Shown here one piece after another: positions 17,561-24,269 of a DNA stretch of 46,786 nt. The notes under the pieces were generated by a model. That model ran no database searches. It saw only the letters and a program-made list of their open reading frames with translations, and was not told the DNA's origin. Position 1 is the first letter of the stretch. Every line of letters begins with the position of its first letter. This DNA is from Deltaproteobacteria bacterium (GTDB lineage Bacteria > Desulfobacterota > Desulfobacteria > Desulfobacterales > JAFDCJ01): the NCBI GenBank assembly GCA_019312835.1, contig JAFDCJ010000457.1:1-46786 (forward strand), written 5' to 3'. Made by a program: the position numbers and the translations under genes.

Positions 17561-18367
17561 ATGAAAAACCATCGGGAATATTTGATGGAAGATAAGCAGG
17601 AGGCCGTGCGGCTGGATCTGAAGACGGACGCCGCCACGGTGGAGAGACAGGCCCGGTGGGCCGGGATCAAACCGGGTATGCGGGTGGCTGATATAGGATG
17701 CGGGGCAGGTAAAACCACGTTTCATCTCAACAAGTTGGTTCAGCCGGGGGGGCAGGCCGTCGGCCTTGATATCGCCGAGCAGCGCATTGAATATGCCCGG
17801 ACCCATTACAGTGATGAAAGCATCGAATACCTGATGGCTGATGTCCGTCAGCCGCTTGAAGACCTCGGTCAATTTGATTTTATCTGGATTCGTTTTGTCC
17901 TCGAATACTACCTCAAGGGCAGCTTCGAAATTGTTGAAAATGTTGCCCGCAGCCTGAAACCCGGCGGCATTATGTGCCTGATCGATCTGGATTGTAACTG
18001 CATGCGTCATTTCGGATTGCCCGACCGCCTCAGCCGGGCCACTGAGGGTGTAATGGAATGGTTGGAGAAAAAATTAAATTTTGACCCCTATGTGGGGGTA
18101 AAGCTTTATTCTTTTTTGTACGATTTGGGATTCGATGAGATTGATGTGAGTCTCAGTGCCCATAATATGTTTTATGGGTCACTAAAAGATAACGAAAAGC
18201 TCATCTCCATGTCCAAGGCTGAAATCGGCGGCAGGAATTCGGGCTATCCGTTTGAAGAATATGATGGGAACTTCGACGAGTTTCTTGAAGAGGTGAAGAT
18301 TTTTTTCAACGATGCGCGGGTGTTTTATTATACGCCGTTGATCGCCTGCCGAGGAATAAAACCGTAG
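17561..18367 (+). CDS. Class I SAM-dependent methyltransferase
   Basis: This 268-residue protein has a Rossmann-like methyltransferase core. Motif I is 'RVADIGCGAGKTTFHL' (~41-56), motif II places Asp near 'AVGLDIAEQRIEYAR', 'YLMADVRQPLEDLGQFDFIWIRFVLEYYLKG' covers motifs III-IV, and 'SLKPGGIMCLIDLDCN' is the following motif. It resembles UbiE/COQ5-like methyltransferases but without features that fix a substrate. The start has a strong AGGAGAGG ribosome-binding site. It is transcribed divergently from the S1-like gene and converges on the PilZ gene; no operon partner is visible. Confidence 0.83.
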   Translation: MKNHREYLMEDKQEAVRLDLKTDAATVERQARWAGIKPGMRVADIGCGAGKTTFHLNKLVQPGGQAVGLDIAEQRIEYARTHYSDESIEYLMADVRQPLEDLGQFDFIWIRFVLEYYLKGSFEIVENVARSLKPGGIMCLIDLDCNCMRHFGLPDRLSRATEGVMEWLEKKLNFDPYVGVKLYSFLYDLGFDEIDVSLSAHNMFYGSLKDNEKLISMSKAEIGGRNSGYPFEEYDGNFDEFLEEVKIFFNDARVFYYTPLIACRGIKP

Positions 18368-18393
18368 TTATAGGTCTTATAGGTCCTATAACT
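18366..18393. terminator. Palindrome between convergent genes
   Basis: AGTTATAGG and CCTATAACT form a 9-base stem that overlaps the stop codon of the methyltransferase gene and lies 40 bases from the end of the convergent PilZ gene. The position suits a bidirectional terminator; the 'TTATAGGTCCTATAA' composition also resembles a small dispersed repeat. Confidence 0.45.
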
Positions 18394-18432
18394 AAATATC
18401 CAAAGATGGCGGCTTTTTTTAATTTCGGCTCT

Positions 18433-20580
18433 CTAGATAAACCTGACGAGACGCTTGAGATACCTGAAATAAGCATCCGAATATTGCAGGCTGCATACCC
18501 AGATGTTGTAAGTTTTTTCGTAGGGGATGTCGTTTTCGTCCGCGTAGACGGCCGGATAAATCAGGGTGGGAAAGTCCTTCTTTTCGGTTATGGCGGCGAT
18601 CCTGGCGATGGCGGCCTCAAAAATCTCTGAACTGAATTCCTGAGGATCGGTCACAAAAGCTTTGACACAATTGGTAATGTCTGAAAGGTTCAAGCCCACG
18701 TCCGATTGGTTTACCAGGAATACGGCTTTGAGCTGATTGTTGTACGTTAATGAAAACAGTTGGCGCTGTCTGATCAAACCCAGCTTGGCGTATTCCTGAC
18801 TTAGTTCCTGGCAGCCTAATTTTTCCGGTTTCAGATCCAAAGCCTCCAGCATCAGCCCGCCGGATATGTGCTCATAAAAGCCCGCCAGTTCCTCAAGGTC
18901 TTCAGATCGAGTATCCGTTATCTGCCAGCCCGCCGGCAGCTCAGATGTTGAACGCTGCGGATTGTTGAATTGCTGATAGGCAAAACCGTCCAGGGAGCAT
19001 CCTTTGGGATCGTTTATATTTCTGGCGGCCCCCCCAAACACCCGATTGGGGAATTTATTGTCCGGCCGGAAGTAGCACATCATATAATCCATGTGCAGGG
19101 AATACAGGCGGTGCGAATCATTGATCATGCGCCCGATTTGATCCAGGACGATCAGCCCCGCTTTGTTCAGAGCCGATTTCCTGGCGGCATGGTGATGAAT
19201 CATCCAGGCGCTTTGATAAAAGCGTATCATGGCCATATGGCCGTATATGGTACCCTTGTCCTGATAAATAAAATGCCGGGCAATATGGGGATTGCGGGTA
19301 TAAATTTTGGCGTAGGTCTCCTTGATTTGCTTTTTGTTTTTCTGTATCGCGGCATATTTGTCAGGATAAATAAATCCGGTCTCAAAAAAGAAATTCCACA
19401 GGGCATCCAGATCTACATCATTGCAGATATAGGAATTTTTGTTTTTGGCCTGATGCAGCATGGAAATAAGTTTGAGGTGATCGCCGATATCCATGTCCAG
19501 CAGCGCCAGTCCGGATTTAATCCACTTCTCACCGTTGGGATCGACCATTTCTTTGCGAAAAACCACCTGGGCGCTGCATTTAATTTTGTAGCTGTCGGCG
19601 AAGCTCAGCTCAAGTTCGTGCAAAACCATGCCCGGCAGCAGCATTGTGTTGTACTCGTCTTCTTCCAACGAAAATCCGGCTCCGGACAGATCCACCACCT
19701 TCAAGTCAACCCGCATCTGGGTGAAAGGGTGCCGGGAAACGATATTCGGCGTGGGCGTAAGCACATACCGCTCGCTGCGAAATTCCTTCTGTTTGAATCG
19801 CTGGATTTCCTGTTTGAGCGGTTCGAGGATATAATTTCTGGTGCTCTGTCCCTGGGTGTGTCGGATGACATTACATTCGCCGCTGTAAATGGCGGCGGTT
19901 GCGTTGGACACAATAACGTTGACCGGGCAGTCAGGGTTGACCCAGTCAAACGTCTGGGGAGGCGTGGCGGTGAGTTTAACTCGAAATGAAAAGCCGTTGA
20001 AATCCATCAATGTGCCTGAGAAAACGGTGCTGTTCTGGATAAGCTGCACGGTAATGCCTTTGCAAGGATAGCGTCGTGCTTTGCGCGAACTGATTTCGCG
20101 GCAGGATTGCGGAAGCAGAACACTGATTCCCTCCTCGTCGATGCGGATCAGTTCAGGTTCGACTTGCAGCAGCTTTTGGCCGTTGGTGATCAGGATGTTC
20201 TTAAACTTGTATGCCTGAATGCCTTGGGTTACGTTTTCTCCGCTCAGCCACAGGCAGTCCACGAGATCGCCCATACAGGGTTGTGGTCTGGCTTTGAGGG
20301 TGATGGTTTTGTCGTATTTGAGGTGACGGAAGTTGACCAGAACCGTGCCGTCCTGGAAATTGATGGCGTTCAACTTATTGATTAACTGGGCCTTGCCAAT
20401 TCTATTGGTGGGATCCGGCACTTCTTGAGGCTGCCGGTTGGCCACGGAGCCGTGATCGGATGTTGTGGGGACAACACTTTGCTGCTTGGTTGAATCTGCT
20501 GGGGCAGCGGTTTCCGCTTCCAAACTACCTGACTCGGCGCGGATCTGAATTAACTTTAGATTTTTTTTGGCGCTTTCCAT
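18433..20580 (-). CDS. Large PilZ-domain protein with C-terminal acyltransferase-like region
   Basis: This 715-residue cytoplasmic protein has no signal or membrane segment. An acidic/polar N terminus (1-60) is followed by a PilZ-like region: an RxxxR element 'RKARRYPCKG' (~165) and, later, the DxSxxG-type loop 'VVDLSGAGFSL' (~298), separated enough to suggest two PilZ-type barrels (a YcgR-N-like one and a PilZ one). These are c-di-GMP binding motifs. The C-terminal ~330 residues ('ALWNFFFETGFIYPDKY', 'MAMIRFYQSAWMIHHHAA') look like a GNAT/FemX-like acyltransferase fold, but I cannot confirm catalytic residues. A GAGGT ribosome-binding site precedes ATG 20580. Possible c-di-GMP-controlled acyltransferase; this is inference. 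Confidence 0.68.
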   Translation of the reverse strand: MESAKKNLKLIQIRAESGSLEAETAAPADSTKQQSVVPTTSDHGSVANRQPQEVPDPTNRIGKAQLINKLNAINFQDGTVLVNFRHLKYDKTITLKARPQPCMGDLVDCLWLSGENVTQGIQAYKFKNILITNGQKLLQVEPELIRIDEEGISVLLPQSCREISSRKARRYPCKGITVQLIQNSTVFSGTLMDFNGFSFRVKLTATPPQTFDWVNPDCPVNVIVSNATAAIYSGECNVIRHTQGQSTRNYILEPLKQEIQRFKQKEFRSERYVLTPTPNIVSRHPFTQMRVDLKVVDLSGAGFSLEEDEYNTMLLPGMVLHELELSFADSYKIKCSAQVVFRKEMVDPNGEKWIKSGLALLDMDIGDHLKLISMLHQAKNKNSYICNDVDLDALWNFFFETGFIYPDKYAAIQKNKKQIKETYAKIYTRNPHIARHFIYQDKGTIYGHMAMIRFYQSAWMIHHHAARKSALNKAGLIVLDQIGRMINDSHRLYSLHMDYMMCYFRPDNKFPNRVFGGAARNINDPKGCSLDGFAYQQFNNPQRSTSELPAGWQITDTRSEDLEELAGFYEHISGGLMLEALDLKPEKLGCQELSQEYAKLGLIRQRQLFSLTYNNQLKAVFLVNQSDVGLNLSDITNCVKAFVTDPQEFSSEIFEAAIARIAAITEKKDFPTLIYPAVYADENDIPYEKTYNIWVCSLQYSDAYFRYLKRLVRFI

Positions 20581-21224
20581 GATTCAACCTCGCCGTTGTG
20601 GTTGAGCATATTAATTGGCGTGCGAGTTAGTTGCGAGTGAGAGCGATATTCGAATCCAAGTCGTAGAATTCAGATGCCAATCAGGTTGAGGTCGCAAAAT
20701 TCATCTTATACCGATTCCGCAAACCATACAACTGTTTCTATGTATTTATGGCTGTAAAATATAGTCAAGAGTAAGTCAACAGATATTTGCTAAAAAACTG
20801 AAATAATTTACTAAATTCAATTTAGCAAATAATTTTACCTGCTCCCAAATTCAAATCAGCCAATGAATTATATTTATTTGATGAATGATATATTGTATGC
20901 TCGTGTGGCTGGCGGCCAGCGGTTGATGTCTTTAGGCTGACCTCGATTCAGTAACTGAAAGACATGGCATCTTGAACCCGGCCACTTCGATTCTGACATT
21001 TGCCCGCCGCAACCGGTTTTGGCCCCCATGGTTGCCTTTTGAGAAGATCGGATTTATATTTGTCTCAATTCGCCGCAACCATTTCACGCGGTCCGTTTGT
21101 CTAGCAGGTAGAAAGTAGTTGATGGCGAGCACCCGCGTGGCAACTAAAACTTAAAGAAGAATTGAACGATCCTCTGGACCGAACCTTAACCCGACACCCA
21201 TCAACCGTTAAAGGAGTTAGTTTC
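20581..21224. other. Divergent intergenic region upstream of htpX
   Basis: This 644-base AT-rich region separates the divergent PilZ and htpX genes and must hold both promoters. I see no convincing -35/-10 pair, no structured RNA and no supportable gene; a 66-codon minus-strand frame at 20932-21132 lacks a ribosome-binding site and family features. Confidence 0.4.
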
Positions 21225-22154
21225 ATGGGCAATCAGATCAGAACCACCGTATTGCTGGCCGTCATGACCGCCCTTATCATCTGGGTTGGTCAGCTTCTGG
21301 GCGGTCGGCAGGGAATGCTAATCGCACTCATTTTTGCAGCCGGTATGAATTTTTTCAGTTACTGGTACTCGGACAAGCTGGTGCTGAAAATGTACCGTGC
21401 CAGCGAGGTGGCCCCCGCGCAATCCCCCGAACTCTATGAAACCGTTCAGCGCCTGACCCAGCGCGCCGGGCTTCCCATGCCGAAGCTATATGTCATTCCC
21501 CAGCAGACCCCCAATGCCTTCGCCACCGGCCGCAATCCGGAGCATGCGGTCGTTGCGGTTACCGAAGGTCTGCTCAAGCTCATGAACCACCGGGAGGTCA
21601 CGGGGGTTCTGGCGCATGAGCTGGCTCATGTCAAGAACAGGGACATTCTCATCGGCAGTATCGCGGCGACCATGGCCGGGGCAATTATGATTCTGGCGAC
21701 GATGGCCCGGTGGTCGGCGATTTTCGGCGGCGGCAGCAGTCAAGATGATGAAGGCGGCGGCGCTGGTTTTATCGGTTTGATCGCGATGTCCATCATTGCT
21801 CCCATGGCTGCCATGATCATTCAAATGGCCATATCACGCTCGCGGGAATACCTGGCAGATGCCACCGGAGCAAGTTTTGCCGGCAATTCGGAAGGGCTGG
21901 CAGCGGCTCTGGAAAAGCTGGGTGCCTATTCCCAAAAACTGCCCATGAATGCCAATCCCTCAACGGCCCACATGTTTATTGTCAATCCATTATCGGGACG
22001 CAGTCTGATGAGCCTGTTCTCCACCCATCCCCCCCTGGAAGAGCGCATCGCACGTTTGCGCGGAACGCCTCCGTCGTCGGCAAGAAAAGTTAATGCCGGA
22101 GGGGATAAACGCGCAGACAGTGCCAGGGCGGCCTGGGACAGGTTGTCGGAGTAA
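21225..22154 (+). CDS. htpX: HtpX membrane zinc metalloprotease
   Basis: This 309-residue protease of family M48 has four hydrophobic segments (residues ~6-24, 28-46, ~142-160, ~178-200). The zinc-binding motif is HELAH (131-135, within 'VLAHELAHVKNRD'), and the third-ligand region is 'SREYLADATGA'. HtpX degrades damaged inner-membrane proteins with FtsH, usually under envelope or heat stress. The open frame extends 21 codons upstream, but ATG 21225 has an AAGGAG ribosome-binding site and gives the family's usual N terminus. It converges on hgcB with 66 bases between stops. Confidence 0.94.
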   Translation: MGNQIRTTVLLAVMTALIIWVGQLLGGRQGMLIALIFAAGMNFFSYWYSDKLVLKMYRASEVAPAQSPELYETVQRLTQRAGLPMPKLYVIPQQTPNAFATGRNPEHAVVAVTEGLLKLMNHREVTGVLAHELAHVKNRDILIGSIAATMAGAIMILATMARWSAIFGGGSSQDDEGGGAGFIGLIAMSIIAPMAAMIIQMAISRSREYLADATGASFAGNSEGLAAALEKLGAYSQKLPMNANPSTAHMFIVNPLSGRSLMSLFSTHPPLEERIARLRGTPPSSARKVNAGGDKRADSARAAWDRLSE

Positions 22155-22220
22155 AAGAAAGCTCATCGGCTAGAGCTCATAGCGCATAGTTAAAATTTTT
22201 CCGTTTGACTATCAGCTATA

Positions 22221-22502
22221 TTAATTGCCACAACAGCTTGAAGCTTCTTTGCCCTTAATCCAGGTCTGGATAATATAGGATGCGCAACCGACACCGGGGG
22301 TGACCTGTATGGCGCCGGCCGCACAATTTCGGGCGCAAGCGCCGCACTCCATGCAGCCATCGAGATCGGCGATCATCGCTTTTTTCCCGTTCATCTGAAA
22401 GACGGCATGGGGACAGACATTTTCGCACACCCCGCAGCCGACACATGCTTCCCCATCAAGCTGCAGCGTTGTGACACCTTCTAAATATCTAAAGTTCTCC
22501 AC
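22221..22502 (-). CDS. hgcB: HgcB, ferredoxin of mercury methylation
   Basis: This 93-residue protein has two [4Fe-4S] motifs: Cys20/23/26/30 in 'CVGCGVCENVCP' and Cys50/53/56/60 in 'CMECGACARNC', the latter being the typical HgcB wording. It also has the lone Cys73 ('GVGCASYI') and a C-terminal vicinal pair Cys90-Cys91 ('SSCCGN'), both hallmarks separating HgcB from ordinary 2x[4Fe-4S] ferredoxins. HgcB reduces the HgcA corrinoid and the terminal cysteines are thought to hand over Hg(II). Translation starts at GTG 22502 with AAGGAT upstream. It lies 145 bases after hgcA, separated by a long hairpin. Confidence 0.93.
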   Translation of the reverse strand: MENFRYLEGVTTLQLDGEACVGCGVCENVCPHAVFQMNGKKAMIADLDGCMECGACARNCAAGAIQVTPGVGCASYIIQTWIKGKEASSCCGN

Positions 22503-22575
22503 TTTAAGATCCTTTTGCTAATTTGACCCTATTGCTAATCGTTTTTCATCATATTCATTTTTAAATAGATGTTTT

Positions 22576-22645
22576 GTGTTTGGTATTTGGTGTTTGGTGA
22601 ACCGCTGACGGCTCCACAAATTACCAAACACCAAATACTAAACAC
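22576..22645. repeat. Long hairpin between hgcA and hgcB
   Basis: A 23-base arm (22576-22598) and its complement (22623-22645) pair with one mismatch around a 24-base loop. Each arm contains tandem 'GTTTGGTATTTGGT' units. The structure starts two bases after the hgcA stop. It is AT-rich with no T-run, so it may be a 3' mRNA stabiliser, an attenuator or a dispersed repeat, not a classical terminator. Confidence 0.7.
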
Positions 22646-22647
22646 TT

Positions 22648-23850
22648 CTAACCCACAAATTCTGAACTTATCCAGGCAACCAGGGCAACCAGAACCGCCC
22701 CCGCCTGCAGCGGGATGGCGCGTCGCATTTCTTTTTCGACCCCGGATGGGGACGTAAACGGTGTGGATCCGGTAAAATTCATGGCCAGATAAGAGCTCAT
22801 TGACACCGTTATAAGCAGCAGCGCCAGAGCTTCCAGCCAGATGAGGCTGCTTTTGAAGAGCAGAACCACGACCAGGCCCGCAGCCATCCCGGCAAGCGCT
22901 CCTTTCAACGCGAAAGCCCGTGTCGGAAGCCAGGGCAGTAAAATCGGGGTGGCCACCGCTCCGGCCAGAATGCCACCGGCATAGGCGGTCAGGGCCATCA
23001 GCCCCCGGTACCACGCATCACTCAGGGAGAAAAGGTTCGGGCCGATGCCCGAGAGGAAAAACACAGCCAAAATGACCCAGCGTGTCGGCTTCGGCAGGTG
23101 TGCAAGCTCCACCGGTATCAGCACTGTTCGTTCCCCGACGGAAAACGTCACCTGCCGCATGGATTTGTCCGGACGCTTGCCCGCTTTGATAAAATCTGGA
23201 ATATCTTCGGCCCGGACCGGCCCCCAGATGACCTCAAATCCGCATGCTTTTCTTACATGATGGGCAGCAACGCCCGTGGCCCCGAGCTGGGGCAAAATAA
23301 GTTGATGGTGGCTGACAACTTTATTCAGCCCGGTTTGCTTGACCCGGTTGATCACCTCCTGGGTCGAAAAGAGTGCTTTGCCGGCGGCACACCAGACATT
23401 GATGCCGCGGGTATCCAGTACCAGCAGCCAGGCATCCACAGCCACCAGCTCCCGGCGCAGGCTGTCAAAAGTGAGCTTGTAGTTGGCGGTGACCAGAACC
23501 GGTGAATCCTGATCGGGATTGCCCACACCGTATAGACCGGGGGCGATTTTATACTGATCTCTTCTTAGGCCGAGGCGGGCAACCAGCGTGCCCCAATGGT
23601 CGGAGCCCGCCAGCGTTGTTTTAACCCGCGGAACCGGCCCGCCTGGCGAATTGATAAAATCCGAAACAAAGTCGAGCAGTTTGTAGCCCGGTTTTTCCAG
23701 CGGGCTGCTCGCAGGTCCCGGGGGAGAGCCGCAACAAGCATCATCCTGAATCATCTCCTCAAACGATTGAAGCCCGGGCTGTATAGTTGTCAACCCGCCG
23801 CTGCTGTCGCCGCCGCAGCACCCATTGTTTTGCCGGTCTAAATCGACCAT
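22648..23850 (-). CDS. hgcA: HgcA, corrinoid protein of mercury methylation
   Basis: This 400-residue protein has the diagnostic cap-helix motif NVWCAAGK (residues 151-158), in which Cys154 is the lower ligand of the cobalt corrinoid. The corrinoid-binding domain, related to CdhD/CFeSP, spans ~75-225 ('KTTLAGSDHWGTLVARLGLRRDQYKI' and 'HHQLILPQLGATGVAAHHVRKACGFEVIWGP'). A C-terminal module follows with five predicted helices (~257-273, 283-306, 314-333, 337-358, 380-397), as in known HgcA. HgcA transfers a methyl group to Hg(II), giving methylmercury. Unusually, residues 1-70 form an extension with two vicinal pairs, Cys11-Cys12 and Cys39-Cys40. The ATG start has only a purine-rich AGAGAAAGAG upstream. 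Confidence 0.96.
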   Translation of the reverse strand: MVDLDRQNNGCCGGDSSGGLTTIQPGLQSFEEMIQDDACCGSPPGPASSPLEKPGYKLLDFVSDFINSPGGPVPRVKTTLAGSDHWGTLVARLGLRRDQYKIAPGLYGVGNPDQDSPVLVTANYKLTFDSLRRELVAVDAWLLVLDTRGINVWCAAGKALFSTQEVINRVKQTGLNKVVSHHQLILPQLGATGVAAHHVRKACGFEVIWGPVRAEDIPDFIKAGKRPDKSMRQVTFSVGERTVLIPVELAHLPKPTRWVILAVFFLSGIGPNLFSLSDAWYRGLMALTAYAGGILAGAVATPILLPWLPTRAFALKGALAGMAAGLVVVLLFKSSLIWLEALALLLITVSMSSYLAMNFTGSTPFTSPSGVEKEMRRAIPLQAGAVLVALVAWISSEFVG

Positions 23851-23890
23851 GGTGGGTAATCTCTTTCTCTAAAATAGGTTCTTGAAAAAA

Positions 23891-23907
23891 TACAGATAGT
23901 ACCTGTA
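23891..23907 (-). promoter_or_regulatory. Palindromic operator candidate at the hgcA transcription start
   Basis: The 17-base sequence TACAGATAGTACCTGTA (plus strand) is a near-perfect palindrome around a central base, with one mismatched pair. It begins about 8 bases downstream of the predicted -10 box, so it overlaps the expected start of hgcA transcription. A sister site, TACAGATACTATCTGTA, occurs at 46262-46278. Confidence 0.55.
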
Positions 23908-23915
23908 TGCTTGAA

Positions 23916-23944
23916 AGATTAATCTATTTTCCCGCAAGGGTCAA
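23916..23944 (-). promoter_or_regulatory. Predicted promoter of hgcA
   Basis: On the minus strand the -35 box TTGACC (23939-23944) is separated by 17 bases from a -10-like TAATCT (23916-23921). The -35 is strong and the -10 moderate. It is about 65-95 bases upstream of the hgcA start, and the palindrome lies immediately downstream. Confidence 0.5.
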
Positions 23945-24038
23945 TCCCGGCAATCCATTCGGTCAATATTTACCCATACCCAGGCGGTGATCGCTCCCGG
24001 CGGCGATAATACATTCGAATCTCGAAGTGATGGATTGC

Positions 24039-24260
24039 TTAAATTTCGGATTTAAGGTTGGCAATTTTTGAAAGGGTTTTTTTTGATTTAAGCCGCTTGC
24101 AACAGGGGTCTTGGCTCGCTCCGCGACACACCCGGCAGCGGTCGTCACTGCAATGCTGGCAGGAATAGCAATCCCGGCAGGGATGCTTGCCAGTGCCTGA
24201 CCGGCACCCATCGGGAACATAAACTTTGCCCTCTAATCCGGGCACCGCCACAAACGACAT
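24039..24260 (-). CDS. Small cysteine-rich protein (nine cysteines)
   Basis: This 73-residue protein has nine cysteines: Cys19, 28, 31, 34, 37, 42, 45, 53 and 54, with a core 'CRDCYSCQHCSDDRCRVC'. The repeated CxxC spacing suggests metal binding (zinc, iron or another thiophilic metal). The N terminus 'VAVPGLEGKVYVPDG' looks like a short conserved beta element. It has no signal peptide. An AAGGAG ribosome-binding site 6 bases from ATG 24260 makes it a real gene; it starts 9 bases after the glycosyltransferase stop, so the two are cotranscribed. The C-terminal 'LSKIANLKSEI' seems to read into dispersed repeat DNA. Function unknown; I recognise the type only as a recurrent Desulfobacterota mini-protein. 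Confidence 0.75.
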   Translation of the reverse strand: MSFVAVPGLEGKVYVPDGCRSGTGKHPCRDCYSCQHCSDDRCRVCRGASQDPCCKRLKSKKTLSKIANLKSEI

Positions 24261-24269
24261 CTTGGCTCC

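Noticed and set aside
17459-18010. 183-codon minus-strand frame opposite the SAM methyltransferase
   Set aside because: The plus-strand frame has complete methyltransferase motifs and a strong ribosome-binding site; the antisense frame shows no domain.
20932-21132. 66-codon minus-strand open frame between the PilZ and htpX genes
   Set aside because: No ribosome-binding site, no recognisable domain, odd Arg-rich composition; more likely non-coding.
22576-22645. Reading the hgcA-hgcB hairpin as a classical intrinsic terminator
   Set aside because: The stem is AT-rich and no T-run follows on the minus strand, so standard termination is unlikely.
23963-24220. 85-codon minus-strand frame overlapping the cysteine-rich mini-gene
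   Set aside because: The alternative frame at 24039-24260 has a strong ribosome-binding site, a regular CxxC pattern and operon spacing, so this frame is a shadow.
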